From Agitococcus sp. (GTDB lineage: Bacteria > Pseudomonadota > Gammaproteobacteria > Pseudomonadales > Moraxellaceae): a DNA stretch of 64,000 nucleotides. Numbering within the stretch: position 1 is the first letter of the stretch; each line of letters starts with the position of its first letter. Shown here one piece after another: positions 17,566 through 28,419 of the stretch. The notes below the pieces were generated by a model. That model ran no database searches. It saw only the letters and a list, made by a program, of their open reading frames with translations, and was not told the DNA's origin. Position numbers and translations under genes: made by a program. Location of the stretch: positions 62,001 through 126,000 of the forward strand of contig JAUSLJ010000010.1 in the NCBI GenBank assembly GCA_030646715.1, read 5' to 3'.

Positions 17566-18885
17566 CTAAGGTACTTGCTCGCCGTGTAATGCCAAATCCA
17601 AACCTAACTGCTCTTGATCGGGTTCAACTCTTAGACCGATAGTCCAATCAATCAATGTCAGAATGATCCATGACATTACTAGGCTATAAATCAGCGTGCT
17701 AAATGCGCCAATGGCTTGCGTCGTTAAGCTGACATCTAATCCTGAAAGTTGTTTAGTCGCAAAAACTCCTGTGAGTAAAGCACCGACAATACCGCCAATA
17801 CCATGAATTCCAAACACATCTAACGAGTCGTCTGCCCCTAAGATACGCTTAAGACCCGTTGCCCCCCAGTAGCAACAAACACCAGCTACCGCGCCAATAA
17901 TCAGTGCCGACTTCACATCGACAAAACCTGAAGCAGGAGTAATAGCAACTAAGCCAGCAACTGCACCAGAACACGCACCCAATAGCGACACACGACCTCT
18001 TAATACCCACTCGACAAACAACCAGCCTAAAGTCCCTGTCGCAGCCGCAACTTGTGTGACTAACATCGCCATCCCTGCACGACCATCGGCCGCCAATGCG
18101 GAACCTGCATTAAAACCGAACCAACCCACCCACAATAACGATGCGCCCATCATGGTATAGACCAAATTATTCGGGAAGAATGGTTCACGGCCATAACCTT
18201 GACGTTTACCCAACATAAAGGCACACACTAAACCAGCCGCACCTGCATTAATATGCACTACCGTGCCGCCTGCAAAATCTAAAGCCCCCATTGCAGCTAA
18301 CCAGCCTGTTGGCTCCCAGACCCAATGAGCGACCGGTGCATAAACTAATACAGACCAGAGCACCATAAAAACGGCCAAGGCACTGAAACGCATCCGTTCA
18401 GCAAACGCGCCTGTAATTAAAGCAGGGGTAATAATGGCAAAAGTTAATTGGAACATCACCATCACCGACTCAGGAATGGTCGGTGCTAAATGACTGACAC
18501 TTATTAAGTTCTGCACTTTATCAAATGTCATACCATCCAAAAAAACACGACTTAGGCTACCAATATAAGGACTAACACTGGGGGTAAAAGCCAAACTATA
18601 ACCAATGACCACCCAAACGACCGTCACCATCGCGCAAATAACAAAACTTTGTAGGGTAGTAGCTAGCACGTTCTTTTTTCGAACCATGCCGCTATAAAAT
18701 AGCGCAAGACCGGGAATGGTCATCAATAAAACGAGGACGGTGGAAGTGAGCATCCATGCGGTATCTCCTGCACTGATTTTATCAACAGTAGTGATGTAAG
18801 GTGCTGTTTCAGCACAGACAAAAGAAGATACAGATAACAAACAGGCAAGGCCAAGCCATTGTAACAAGGCCACAGGCTTTTTCAT
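17566..18885 (-). CDS. amtB: Ammonium transporter AmtB
   Basis: A 439-residue inner-membrane protein of the Amt/Rh family with an N-terminal signal sequence (ending near VCAETAP) and eleven expected membrane helices. The pore twin histidines are visible in GGTVVHINAGAAGL and FGIHGIGGIVGALLTG; the GLALFYSGMVRKKNVL segment after helix 1 and the DVFGIHGIGG signature are also present. It scavenges ammonium/ammonia at low concentration. Most bacteria pair amtB with glnK; none lies beside it here. GGAG is about nine nt upstream of the ATG. A sigma-54 type promoter and two NtrC-like sites lie within 110 nt upstream, pointing to nitrogen-limitation control. Confidence 0.97.
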   Translation of the reverse strand: MKKPVALLQWLGLACLLSVSSFVCAETAPYITTVDKISAGDTAWMLTSTVLVLLMTIPGLALFYSGMVRKKNVLATTLQSFVICAMVTVVWVVIGYSLAFTPSVSPYIGSLSRVFLDGMTFDKVQNLISVSHLAPTIPESVMVMFQLTFAIITPALITGAFAERMRFSALAVFMVLWSVLVYAPVAHWVWEPTGWLAAMGALDFAGGTVVHINAGAAGLVCAFMLGKRQGYGREPFFPNNLVYTMMGASLLWVGWFGFNAGSALAADGRAGMAMLVTQVAAATGTLGWLFVEWVLRGRVSLLGACSGAVAGLVAITPASGFVDVKSALIIGAVAGVCCYWGATGLKRILGADDSLDVFGIHGIGGIVGALLTGVFATKQLSGLDVSLTTQAIGAFSTLIYSLVMSWIILTLIDWTIGLRVEPDQEQLGLDLALHGEQVP

Positions 18886-18920
18886 GACTCAGGACTCCAA
18901 GTAGCGACTACTTAGGTATC

Positions 18921-18938
18921 ATGCAAAAAGAAGGCCAA
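18921..18938 (-). promoter_or_regulatory. Sigma-54 (RpoN) promoter of amtB
   Basis: On the minus strand the sequence TTGGCCTTCTTTTTGCAT fits the -24/-12 consensus TGGCAC-N5-TTGCW with the strict GG-N10-GC spacing. It ends 36 nt upstream of the amtB ATG. Amt genes are classic RpoN/NtrC targets. Confidence 0.75.
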
Positions 18939-18954
18939 TTATTTAAATGCAGTT

Positions 18955-18992
18955 TGCACTAGGAGTGGGCAAGTTGCCCTATTTAGAGGCAA
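18955..18992. promoter_or_regulatory. Two tandem NtrC-like binding sites upstream of amtB
   Basis: TGCACTAGGAGTGGGCA (18955-18971) and TGCCCTATTTAGAGGCA (18975-18991) are imperfect 17-bp dyads of the form TGC-N11-GCA, resembling the NtrC consensus TGCACC-N5-GGTGCA. Their centres are 20 bp apart, about two helical turns. They lie just upstream of the sigma-54 promoter, where an enhancer-binding activator would sit, though closer than is typical. Confidence 0.55.
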
Positions 18993-19049
18993 TTAACAGC
19001 CAATGATAAATCAGACGATTATATTTGTGACGCACTTGGCAGTTTTACG

Positions 19050-19080
19050 AGCAAAACACCCCCGCTACTGCGTAGGGTGT
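19050..19080 (-). terminator. Possible terminator after hemE
   Basis: ACACCC (19056-19061) pairs with GGGTGT (19075-19080) around a 13-nt loop, 22 nt past the hemE stop. On the minus strand it is followed by TTTTGC. The stem is short, so this is a weak call. Confidence 0.35.
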
Positions 19081-19101
19081 GCCATTAAAATAAAAATATG
19101 A

Positions 19102-20166
19102 CTATTGATGATACTTCGCACTTAACTCATGTACCGCGTCAATAAACGCACCCGCATGTTCAGGATTAGTGAATTGGTCGATTCCATGCCCTAAATTCAT
19201 CACATGACCTTCACCACGACCAAAGCTCGCCAAGATATTAGCAACTTCTTCACGAATTCGTGTCGGACTGCCATACAACACCGAAGGATCCATATTGCCT
19301 TGCAAGGCAACTTTGGAGCCAACTCGGTGACGCGCTGCACCAATATCAATCGTCCAATCCAAACCCAGTGCTTGTGCGCCTGTGTTCGCCATTGACTCTA
19401 GCCACAAACCACCACCTTTGGTAAACAAAATGACAGGCACTTGTCGGCCATCATGCTCTTTAATTAAACCATCAACAATTTTTTGCATATAGGCTAAAGA
19501 AAACTCTTGATAGGCCGCAGCTGATAACGCTCCACCCCAACTATCAAAAATTTGCACTGCTTGTGCGCCTGCACGAATTTGGGCGTTTAAATAATCAATA
19601 ATCGACAACGCTAATTTATCTAAGAGTTGATGTAATACTTGTGGTTGCTGATACATCATATTTTTAGCGGCACGAAAATCTCGGCTGGAGCCACCTTCAA
19701 TCATATAAGTGGCTAATGTCCACGGACTGCCAGAAAAACCAATCAACGGCACACGACCGTTTAATGCTCCACGAATGGTTTTGACGGCATTCATGACATA
19801 TCCTAAATCGCTTTCGGCATTAGGAATGGGCAAAGCTTGGACATCCGCCTCCGTACGAACGTTTTTTTTAAAACGTGGTCCTTCGCCTGTTTCAAAATAC
19901 AAACCCAAGCCCATGGCATCAGGAATGGTCAAAATATCGGAGAACAAAATGGCGGCATCTAAAGGATAACGTTCTAACGGCTGTAAAGTGACTTCACAAG
20001 CTAAGTCATGATTTTTGCACAAGGCCATGAAGTCGCCTGCTAGCTGGCGTGTAGCACGATACTCAGGCAAATAACGCCCTGCTTGACGCATCATCCACAC
20101 TGGCGTGACATCGACAGGTTGACGTAACAAAGCACGTAAGAAACGATCATTCTTTAGAGGAGACAT
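19102..20166 (-). CDS. hemE: Uroporphyrinogen decarboxylase
   Basis: HemE converts uroporphyrinogen III to coproporphyrinogen III by removing four carboxyl groups, in the cytoplasm, on the haem pathway. The 354-residue protein (ATG 20166; a TTG two codons upstream is unlikely) has the usual family length. Both signatures are present: [16 protein letters not shown] near residue 22, with the substrate-binding arginines, and [17 protein letters not shown] near 145. The catalytic aspartate lies in [13 protein letters not shown]. No cofactor is used. It is followed downstream by the amtB regulatory region and preceded by the small Cys-rich gene only 42 nt away, so the two may be cotranscribed. Confidence 0.97.
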   Translation of the reverse strand: MSPLKNDRFLRALLRQPVDVTPVWMMRQAGRYLPEYRATRQLAGDFMALCKNHDLACEVTLQPLERYPLDAAILFSDILTIPDAMGLGLYFETGEGPRFKKNVRTEADVQALPIPNAESDLGYVMNAVKTIRGALNGRVPLIGFSGSPWTLATYMIEGGSSRDFRAAKNMMYQQPQVLHQLLDKLALSIIDYLNAQIRAGAQAVQIFDSWGGALSAAAYQEFSLAYMQKIVDGLIKEHDGRQVPVILFTKGGGLWLESMANTGAQALGLDWTIDIGAARHRVGSKVALQGNMDPSVLYGSPTRIREEVANILASFGRGEGHVMNLGHGIDQFTNPEHAGAFIDAVHELSAKYHQ

Positions 20167-20208
20167 AAGCAACCTTTCAATAAGAGCAAAATAAGATTAT
20201 TAGGTGGA

Positions 20209-20565
20209 TTATCTCACATTCTCATGGCCATAAGGACAATGCCGACAGGCATTACCACAACAACTGCCTCGTTTACAATGAAACCATGCAGTAAAGACCC
20301 AGTTACCATTTTCGATATAATAATCAATATGTTCAATCAGTTTCGTATTCCGATATTGTTCTGGAACAGCCGTAGGCATAGGATTTTTTTGTATATAATC
20401 ATTGATTTTTTCTTGTACCCCTACCGTTAAACAGGCAGGACAACGGCAGTCTTGGCCATCCGTTATGGGCATAATAGCGGGATAGTTAGTACACCAACAC
20501 GGTTGCTGGTGATGACTCCCACATAAAAATACGGCACCACAAAGTGAACATTTTTTTGTTGTCAT
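20209..20565 (-). CDS. Cysteine-rich CWC/DUF5522-type protein
   Basis: A 118-residue soluble protein that appears to join two small Cys-rich modules. The N-terminal part (CSLCGAVFLCG, then QPCWCTNYPA and DCRCPACL) looks like the Cys_rich_CWC family; the C-terminal part (YYIENGNWVFTAWFHCKRGS followed by CCGNACRHCPYGH) looks like DUF5522. At least a dozen cysteines in CxxC-type pairs suggest zinc or iron-sulfur binding. Function is unknown for both families. It lies directly upstream of hemE and 24 nt downstream of the SPOR gene stop, on the same strand, so it could be the distal part of the aro/SPOR transcript. Confidence 0.8.
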   Translation of the reverse strand: MTTKKCSLCGAVFLCGSHHQQPCWCTNYPAIMPITDGQDCRCPACLTVGVQEKINDYIQKNPMPTAVPEQYRNTKLIEHIDYYIENGNWVFTAWFHCKRGSCCGNACRHCPYGHENVR

Positions 20566-20589
20566 TACATATTGATTCCACTTATTGCA

Positions 20590-21291
20590 TCAAAACGGAT
20601 CAACTTCTGACTTAGGCATACCCAAAGCTTCATTAGCCTCTATTTTTGAGCCGAGGTCTTCCGAACTTGTTGATTCTATAGGAGCTTCAAGACTCTCCTC
20701 TTTGGGAACGATGGGCACTTCACCATATTTTACTGGCGGTGGTTGATCAATTGCGGGCTGAATGAGCGGGACATTAGGCACATAAGTCATAAACTTTTCA
20801 GGACTTGCTCGAACACCTTCAGGCAAGTCAAAGTTTGTCGTTTCCGCAATACCCAATGCTAACTCCATCGTGACAAAATTACCGAAAATAACGATATATT
20901 CTGTTTTTTCGCCTTCACGATATAAAAAATAAGCAAATTGCTCTTTGTCATCGCGCTTTGCCAAATAGGATTTTACTTGCTCTTCATCTTCACTGGCTAT
21001 GACTTGTAAAGTCCATGCCAAAGTTCCCTGAGCTTTTAACCAATCGGCGGTGCGATACTGCGGGCCATGATTTTCTGGTGGCGTTGACACAAAATTAGTT
21101 GGTGGCACAATCGATTTCAATTGACCCAAATCATCTGAAAACTCATGGGTTTCGCCTTGAAATACATCTTGGATCGAAGGCTCTTTCGCGGCATTTCGCC
21201 CCTTGAGCGCGACAACAGCCATATCAACAATCAATATTGATAAACTAATCGCAGCAACAGGCAGCCATAACCGAGACTGAAAACTAATCAT
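20590..21291 (-). CDS. SPOR-domain-like membrane protein (DamX-like)
   Basis: A 233-residue protein with one N-terminal membrane segment ([20 protein letters not shown], residues 8-27) and a periplasmic remainder. Residues about 90-170 ([20 protein letters not shown], then [20 protein letters not shown]) have the beta-alpha-beta pattern of a SPOR domain, which binds denuded glycan strands at division septa. The C-terminal ~60 residues are proline- and acid-rich. As in Pseudomonas, the gene follows aroB; here the start overlaps the aroB stop by 8 nt, so translation is coupled. In that genus and in E. coli (DamX) the homologous position encodes a division-associated SPOR protein. Confidence 0.75.
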   Translation of the reverse strand: MISFQSRLWLPVAAISLSILIVDMAVVALKGRNAAKEPSIQDVFQGETHEFSDDLGQLKSIVPPTNFVSTPPENHGPQYRTADWLKAQGTLAWTLQVIASEDEEQVKSYLAKRDDKEQFAYFLYREGEKTEYIVIFGNFVTMELALGIAETTNFDLPEGVRASPEKFMTYVPNVPLIQPAIDQPPPVKYGEVPIVPKEESLEAPIESTSSEDLGSKIEANEALGMPKSEVDPF

Positions 21292-22390
21292 AAGCTTGAC
21301 CCAATTGTGTGCCTGCCGCCAATGTTTGCGCTAAAGTAGCCAAGGGAAAATCGGCACTGACAAAAGCCTCTCCCAATGATTTTAACAACACTAGGCGCAA
21401 CTTCCCTGCTAATACTTTTTTATCAACCGCCATCAAATCTAAAAAGGTCGTCGGTGAAATAGTTGAAGGAGGAATCACAGGTAGTTTTGCTGCGACCAGT
21501 AGCTTTTTCACACGGTCAACATCGGCTATTGATAAATACCCTAAACGCCATGATAAATCAGCGGCCATTAGCATACCAGTAGCAACGGCCTCACCATGTA
21601 ACCACACGCCATACCCCATTGCCGTCTCTATCGCATGACCAAAGGTATGGCCTAGATTTAACAAAGCACGTAAGTCATTAGCTTCCAACTCGTCAGCTGC
21701 AACAACATCCGCTTTATTTTGGCATGAACGGGCAATTGCTTCCGCAAGCAAGACTTTATCTCGCGCGACTAATCCATCAATATTTTCTTCCAACCACGCT
21801 AAAAATGGCACATCACGAATAAGACCGTATTTAATCACTTCCGCTAATCCCGCTGCATATTCACGCTCATTTAACGTATCTAACACAGAGGTATCGACCA
21901 AAACAGCAACTGGCTGCTTAAATGCACCAATCATATTTTTACCTAGCGGATGATTAACGCCTGTTTTGCCACCTACCGAAGAGTCCACTTGAGCTAATAA
22001 TGTCGTAGGGATTTGTAAAAAAGATACCCCGCGCTGATAACAAGCCGCAGCAAAACCCGTCATATCGCCTACAACACCACCACCTAAGGCAACTAACGCA
22101 CAATCTCGATTAAATCTTTTTTCTAATAATGTCGTAAAAATACCTTCAATGTGCGCTATATCTTTGTATTGCTCACCATCTGGCATGATATGAGTCTCAA
22201 CCACATAACTTTGTGCCAACAACGTTGACTGAACTCGCTCTAAATATAACGGTGCAATAGTGCTATTACTGACAATCATAATTTGTTTGGCCGTTAGATA
22301 GGGCTTAAAACAATTAACTTGTGTCAGTAAGTTTTCACCAATAAAAATAGGGTAACTACGCTCGTTTAGCGCGACTTGTAGGGTTTGCAT
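21284..22390 (-). CDS. aroB: 3-dehydroquinate synthase
   Basis: AroB makes 3-dehydroquinate from DAHP, the second step of the shikimate pathway, using NAD+ and a divalent metal. The 368-residue protein has the expected length. Visible motifs are the NAD-binding [19 protein letters not shown] near residue 105, the [21 protein letters not shown] stretch, and the zinc ligands in GLAEVIKYG (Glu) and [10 protein letters not shown] (His). The start ATG has no strong ribosome-binding site. It follows aroK after 119 nt and overlaps the SPOR gene, matching the aroK-aroB-SPOR order of related genomes. Confidence 0.97.
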   Translation of the reverse strand: MQTLQVALNERSYPIFIGENLLTQVNCFKPYLTAKQIMIVSNSTIAPLYLERVQSTLLAQSYVVETHIMPDGEQYKDIAHIEGIFTTLLEKRFNRDCALVALGGGVVGDMTGFAAACYQRGVSFLQIPTTLLAQVDSSVGGKTGVNHPLGKNMIGAFKQPVAVLVDTSVLDTLNEREYAAGLAEVIKYGLIRDVPFLAWLEENIDGLVARDKVLLAEAIARSCQNKADVVAADELEANDLRALLNLGHTFGHAIETAMGYGVWLHGEAVATGMLMAADLSWRLGYLSIADVDRVKKLLVAAKLPVIPPSTISPTTFLDLMAVDKKVLAGKLRLVLLKSLGEAFVSADFPLATLAQTLAAGTQLGQAYD

Positions 22391-22509
22391 GAGATAACAT
22401 AACTAGAAATTAATAGATGACGCTATTTTAACGAAGTTAGTCGCAAAGCGTTATGTTTTCAGATGATTAATTTTGAAGACTTCTAATACGCAGAAAAATG
22501 TTACTTCTA

Positions 22510-23028
22510 CTAAACTGTTGCAAGAGAAGCCAAAATTTTTTGCGCGAGATCACGTGCACAACCATCCGTTGTCGGGATAATTAAATGAGCTGCTTCGCGG
22601 TATAGAGGATCTCTAATATGAAGTAACTCAATAAGACGCTGTTCTGGATTAGGTGTCTGTAACAAGGGACGGTTTTTATCCATTGCTGTACGTTCTAATT
22701 GCATTGAGACAGGAGTATCTAAATAAACAACGATTCCACGATTACTGAGATTCTTTCGATTATTTGGACGAAGAATAGCTCCACCACCTGTTGCCAAGAC
22801 CACATGACGTAAATTTGTTAACTCAGCAATCATCGACTCTTCACGCCGACGAAACCCTTCTTCACCCTCTTTATCAAAAATCCAAGGAATACTGGCACCT
22901 GTACGCGTTTCAATTTCATGGTCACTGTCCAAAAACTGCCAATGCAGCATTTCAGCCAAATAACGACCAATGGTGGTTTTACCCGCCCCCATTGGCCCTA
23001 CCAAAAATATATTACGACAGGCAACCAA
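22510..23028 (-). CDS. aroK: Shikimate kinase
   Basis: AroK phosphorylates shikimate at the 3-hydroxyl with ATP. The 172-residue P-loop protein has Walker A LVGPMGAGKTTIGR starting near residue 9, the shikimate-binding FLDSDHEIETRTG, the GGGA loop (LATGGGAILR), the lid KNRPLL and the RDPLYREAA segment. The only plausible start is TTG 23028, preceded by AGG at 8 nt (minus strand); no in-frame ATG lies between the pilQ stop and the P-loop. It is 16 nt downstream of pilQ, so it is part of the pilMNOPQ transcript, a conserved arrangement. Confidence 0.95.
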   Translation of the reverse strand: MVACRNIFLVGPMGAGKTTIGRYLAEMLHWQFLDSDHEIETRTGASIPWIFDKEGEEGFRRREESMIAELTNLRHVVLATGGGAILRPNNRKNLSNRGIVVYLDTPVSMQLERTAMDKNRPLLQTPNPEQRLIELLHIRDPLYREAAHLIIPTTDGCARDLAQKILASLATV

Positions 23029-23044
23029 TCTTTTTACCTAACTC

Positions 23045-25252
23045 TTACTTATTTGCAACGGTGTCAGTCAACAGACGCGGGGTAACAAAAACCAACAGCT
23101 CTTGTTTATCATTGCGCGTCACGTCTTGGCGGAATAAACGACCCAAGTAAGGAATATCACCTAACAATGGCGTTTTAGTGACGCCTTTACTGGTTTCATT
23201 ACTAAATATACCGCCAAGAACCACCGTTTGACCGTCATCAACAAGTACAGTCGTCGCAATACGATTCGTATTAATGGTTAATGCACCATTCGCCAAAGAT
23301 TCGCCAGGACTATCTTTGTTAATAAATAACTCCATATTAATCCGACCATCAGGCGTAATATTCGGGGTAACTTCTAAGCGTAATTCAGCATTAATAAATT
23401 TAATTGCCGATGCGCCACTGGAGCTAGCTTCGTTGTAAGGTATTTGCTTACCTGAAGCGATTAATGCTTTTTGCTTGTCCGCAGTTAAAACTTTCGGAGT
23501 GGCAACGACTTCTCCATGCCCATCAGATTGTAGTGCTGACAACTCTAAATCCAGTACAACATTATCTGAGTTCATGATGCCTACAGCTATTGAGCTGGCA
23601 CCAATTTTATCAATACCTAAATCAACAGACAAATCATTCGGGGTTGAAATGTTGTATTTACGCGCTCCAGTCGTAGTATCAATTGTCGCACTTCTAATAT
23701 CATTTAATGTGGTTCTTGTACCACCCACCATTACTCGTTTATTTGAGCTGATATTGTCGTGCGCAACCCCCCACTTAACACCTAAATCTTTAGCAAAATT
23801 AGTATTCGCAACAACAATACGCGCCTCAATCATCACTTGCTTGACAGGGACATCCAATTTCGCAATCAACTCTCTGATCTCTTCAATTTTCTTAGGCGTA
23901 TCTTGAACAATCAATGTATTCGTCCGAGCATCAATAGACACACTGCCTCTACTACTTAATAAGGTACTATTACCACCCTGACCTTGATTTGAGCCAGAGT
24001 TAATGCCCGAAGTAATCATTGTTTGTAAGTCAGCTGCTTTAGCGTAACTCACCTGTATAAACTCCGAACGTAAAGGTGCTAGTTGCTCGCTTTGATTAGC
24101 CGCTTCTAACTCTAAACGCTCTCGAGCAGCAATTTCATCCGCTGGCGCAACCAACATAACATTACCAACAGTACGCTTATCTAAGCCTTTAGTTTTGAGA
24201 ATTAGCTCTAATGCTTGATCCCAAGGTACATTTTGTAATCTCAACGTGATACGACCAGAAACAGTGTCACTGGCAACCAAGTTCAAGGACGTAAAATCAG
24301 CAATAAGCTGTAATACCGAACGAACTTCGATGTCTTGGAAGTTTAAAGACAACTTTTCGCCTGTAAAAACAAATTCTTTTTTACGCTTTGGCCCATCAGC
24401 CAATATAGGCTTAACGCTGATGGTTAGTTTATTGTCCGCTTGATATGCCAAGTACTCAAACTCACCTTGAGGTTGAATAACCATTACCCCGTTATTGCCC
24501 TCATTATAAGCATCAATACTTTTTACTGGAGTAGCAAAGTCACTAACATCTAATCGACGACGAAGTTTTTCAGGTAATTTTGCCCCTAAAAACCGAGCAA
24601 TAATTTTATTACCTTGTTGCTGAACATCTACAGGGACAGAAGCCTGAGACAACTCAATGAGAACCTGACCATCACCTTGCGTACCTCGATGGAAATCAAG
24701 TTCATTAATTTGCTGAATATTCGGTTTTACAGCTTTGACTGATTTAGCTGTGGCAGTTTTTGCTGGAGACACTGCTGTCGATGGCGGATTAGTAACAACA
24801 GTAGTAGTTGATGCCAATTCCTGCTTGCCAATTTTTAATATAAGTGTATTACCTTCTACTCGAGAAGCGTAACCACTAAGCTCACCCAAACTCACAACAA
24901 CGCGTGTTCGCTCTTGATTATCCACGACTGTTAGGCTTCTGGCATTCCCATTACCTAAGTTAAGATAGCGAGATGTCAGTGTGTTTTTAGTGTTTGGCAA
25001 ATCAAACACAAGGCGTGCGGGCTTTTCGATTTGGTAAGATTGCAGTTGAGGTGGAGTTTCATCGAAACCCAACTTAACTTCAATTTCATCACCAGGTAGC
25101 GTCACAAAATCAACCTGTTTCAATGTCAGCCGCTCAGCCGCACCTGCCATTTGCAAAACCGACATTAGGCCTAGACCCAGAACCATTCGATGGATTGACA
25201 TGCTTTTTTTCCCAGCAAGCTTGTTATTGTTCATTGTGATCCGATTGATCAT
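23045..25252 (-). CDS. pilQ: Type IV pilus secretin PilQ
   Basis: PilQ forms the outer-membrane channel through which the pilus emerges and through which DNA is taken up in competent bacteria. The 735-residue protein starts at ATG 25252 (GGAG seven nt upstream). An unusually long lead of about 17 residues precedes the signal sequence MSIHRMVLGLGLMSVLQMAGA. Two peptidoglycan-binding AMIN domains occupy about 40-130 and 190-290, followed by the STN/secretin N0 domain (KLSLNFQDIEVRSVLQLIAD), an N1 domain and the secretin beta-barrel domain ending in LLVFVTPRLL. It lies 21 nt after pilP. Confidence 0.97.
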   Translation of the reverse strand: MINRITMNNNKLAGKKSMSIHRMVLGLGLMSVLQMAGAAERLTLKQVDFVTLPGDEIEVKLGFDETPPQLQSYQIEKPARLVFDLPNTKNTLTSRYLNLGNGNARSLTVVDNQERTRVVVSLGELSGYASRVEGNTLILKIGKQELASTTTVVTNPPSTAVSPAKTATAKSVKAVKPNIQQINELDFHRGTQGDGQVLIELSQASVPVDVQQQGNKIIARFLGAKLPEKLRRRLDVSDFATPVKSIDAYNEGNNGVMVIQPQGEFEYLAYQADNKLTISVKPILADGPKRKKEFVFTGEKLSLNFQDIEVRSVLQLIADFTSLNLVASDTVSGRITLRLQNVPWDQALELILKTKGLDKRTVGNVMLVAPADEIAARERLELEAANQSEQLAPLRSEFIQVSYAKAADLQTMITSGINSGSNQGQGGNSTLLSSRGSVSIDARTNTLIVQDTPKKIEEIRELIAKLDVPVKQVMIEARIVVANTNFAKDLGVKWGVAHDNISSNKRVMVGGTRTTLNDIRSATIDTTTGARKYNISTPNDLSVDLGIDKIGASSIAVGIMNSDNVVLDLELSALQSDGHGEVVATPKVLTADKQKALIASGKQIPYNEASSSGASAIKFINAELRLEVTPNITPDGRINMELFINKDSPGESLANGALTINTNRIATTVLVDDGQTVVLGGIFSNETSKGVTKTPLLGDIPYLGRLFRQDVTRNDKQELLVFVTPRLLTDTVANK

Positions 25253-25273
25253 TTGTATTCTCCAGACCTTGGC

Positions 25274-25816
25274 TTACTTGTCGGCCATTACTAAACTTCG
25301 CGGACGTTCAACCCAGCCATCCCGCCCATCTGGAACGATTTCCATAATATTAATCTGAGCTTGTGTAATCTCGACAATTTTGCCATGGTTTTTACCCATA
25401 TAGTTGCCAATTTTGATGCGTTGAACACCACCATCAGCATCTTCAACTAATCCGTATAATACACTGCCAGGCCTCATGATCGTACCGCGCATTCTTAACG
25501 CTTCTAAACCATATTTTTCTAAGTACTCTTGTGGTCTTGAAAAATCTGGGGCAACTTTTTTACTTGGGTCTGTTGCAATCAACTCCTCTAACGTTACAGG
25601 AGGAACAAAAGGACTGCGCAACTGGTGTGCCGCATAAGTAAATGTTGGCATCGGTGTAAATTCTGGAGGCGGCTCTACTCGACCTCTAGGCTGAGCTCGT
25701 ATGGCATCCATCTGCTCTTTCATAGCGTCAAAATCTGATGCACACCCCGTCAAGCCCATGAGCACTAGAGCGGTCGCACAAACACCAACCATCTTAAAGG
25801 ATATTGACTTAGACAT
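25274..25816 (-). CDS. pilP: Type IV pilus lipoprotein PilP
   Basis: PilP is the inner-membrane lipoprotein that links the PilNO heterodimer to the secretin PilQ across the periplasm. The start chosen is ATG 25816, directly 1 nt after the pilO stop and preceded by GGAGGGG; the frame is open further upstream but that would run inside pilO. The 180-residue protein has signal and lipobox VLMGLTGCASDF (Cys about 24). It then has a proline-rich linker (RVEPPPEFTPMPTF) and a C-terminal beta-sandwich homology region (MRGTIMRPGSVLYGLVEDAD, then GNYMGKNHGKIVEI). Confidence 0.95.
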   Translation of the reverse strand: MSKSISFKMVGVCATALVLMGLTGCASDFDAMKEQMDAIRAQPRGRVEPPPEFTPMPTFTYAAHQLRSPFVPPVTLEELIATDPSKKVAPDFSRPQEYLEKYGLEALRMRGTIMRPGSVLYGLVEDADGGVQRIKIGNYMGKNHGKIVEITQAQINIMEIVPDGRDGWVERPRSLVMADK

Positions 25817-25817
25817 T

Positions 25818-26534
25818 TTAAGCCCCTCCATTAGACTGATTAGCATCATTTTTAGCATCTGTTTTCTTATTTGCTGCAGGCGAATCATTATAGCGATATG
25901 TTTTGGCTGTTATTTCCATAGTCAAAATTGGTGCTCCATTGTCTGCAAACTTACTTTGTAGTGGTAAAATTTTCAGATCATGTAGCGTTACAATTCGAGG
26001 TAGCGCCGATACACCGCTAACAAATGCACCAAAGGCATGATAATCGCCGTGCACTTTAATTGTGATTGGCAATTCAGCATAAAACTCTTTTGAAACTTCT
26101 GTCCCTAAATTAATGCCATCAAACTCCAAACCACTTCCTAAGCCCGTATGCGTAACATCCTCTAACAACTCTGGGACTTCTGTGTCTTTAGGAAGCTGTT
26201 TCAGTAAAGATCCAAAAGAAGTCTCCATATCTGCAAGTTGCTTTTTATATACATCTAAATTGTTTGCCTTAAACACTTTTTGTTCAAAGTCTTGAACAAG
26301 TGTTTCCTGAGCCTGCTGACCAGATGCATAAGTTTCTCGCATTGACGAAATATCAAATATATATCCAAGTACCAATACAGACACAAAAACAACAATATAA
26401 ACTAACACCTTAACAGCAAGAGGCCAAGCTCCTACATTCTGAGGATCCAAGGTATTTAGAGTATTCATAAAGTCTTGAAGATCAAACTTCTTGCCTTCCT
26501 GAACATCATCACCTTTTGTGATTTTCAACTTCAC
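25818..26534 (-). CDS. pilO: Type IV pilus alignment protein PilO
   Basis: PilO pairs with PilN in the inner membrane to form the alignment subcomplex. The 238-residue protein has a short cytoplasmic N-terminus, one membrane helix (VLVYIVVFVSVLVLGYIF, about 45-62), a coiled coil (about 75-120) and a periplasmic ferredoxin-like domain (ITIKVHGDYHAFGAFVSGVS). The C-terminal tail is rich in Asp, Asn and Lys. Its ATG overlaps the pilN stop by 4 nt, and its stop is adjacent to the pilP start, so the operon is tightly coupled. Confidence 0.95.
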   Translation of the reverse strand: MKLKITKGDDVQEGKKFDLQDFMNTLNTLDPQNVGAWPLAVKVLVYIVVFVSVLVLGYIFDISSMRETYASGQQAQETLVQDFEQKVFKANNLDVYKKQLADMETSFGSLLKQLPKDTEVPELLEDVTHTGLGSGLEFDGINLGTEVSKEFYAELPITIKVHGDYHAFGAFVSGVSALPRIVTLHDLKILPLQSKFADNGAPILTMEITAKTYRYNDSPAANKKTDAKNDANQSNGGA

Positions 26535-27180
26535 TTGGCTGCCTCCTTATTGGTCTTTTTTACACCAGCTTTTTCATCCTCTGGCGCAGGCTCAGGACTT
26601 TCCAACTCAACCCTAAGTGCAAACTTATTAGTTTTCTTGGATTCAGTTGCAATAACATTCCTCTTATTATCCTTCAAATCTTTTTTTGTCACCGTTTCGT
26701 CGGCTGTTACGTTAGCCAGTACTGGGTTTTTAAACCATGTCGAAGCATTTAAATTACGCAAGAAAGCAGAAACTTGAGTATTACTCTCAGAGTAACCCTC
26801 AATGGTAAACATATCACCTGAACGTTGAAACGAGGTTAAATAGATTTTATCAGGTACGGCATGCGCTATTTCGTCAAAAACTCGAACAATAACAGGTCTC
26901 CGTCCCTGTAAATCTTGAATCACCTTCATGCGAGCAAGCAATTCTTCTTTGCGCGTTTGCAACTCGTCAATTTGTTTAATCTGTCCATCAAGCGTTGCAA
27001 TTTCGGATTGAATATAGGCTTTCCTTTCCTCTTGATCACTTAGCTGCCCACTCATAAGAACATGAAAAAGCATAACTATCGCTGCCGCGGTCAACGCAAC
27101 AGCCGCACTAATTACCAAAAACTCTTGCTGGCGTTGTTTATTAAGCTCTTGTCGCCACGGCAGAAGGTTAATTTTAGCCA

Positions 27181-27181
<1 letters not shown>
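26531..27181 (-). CDS. pilN: Type IV pilus alignment protein PilN
   Basis: PilN spans the inner membrane and docks cytoplasmic PilM through its N-terminal INLLPWR peptide, which is present here (MAKINLLPWRQE). The 216-residue protein then has a membrane helix (FLVISAAVALTAAAIVMLFH, 21-40), a coiled coil (about 48-90) and a periplasmic domain (VFDEIAHAVPDKIYLTSFQR). The C-terminal ~25 residues are Lys/Glu/Pro-rich. Its start shares one nucleotide with the pilM stop (TAATG), and its stop overlaps the pilO start. Confidence 0.96.
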
Positions 27182-28257
<1,076 letters not shown>

Positions 28258-28419
28258 TTATTTTTGTAATTAGAATGTGTAGTTACACAACATTCATACC
28301 AAATTGCATTAAATGCTAGTCTTAACACGACTGCAAGTACCGCACAAGTGATTATTGCAGTTATAATTCACTATCGCTGCACTGTTGTCATTTTGTTTGT
28401 TATTACACCCTGGTCTCCA

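Noticed and set aside
23475-23906. Plus-strand frame opposite pilQ
   Set aside because: Antisense shadow of the secretin domain; no independent support.
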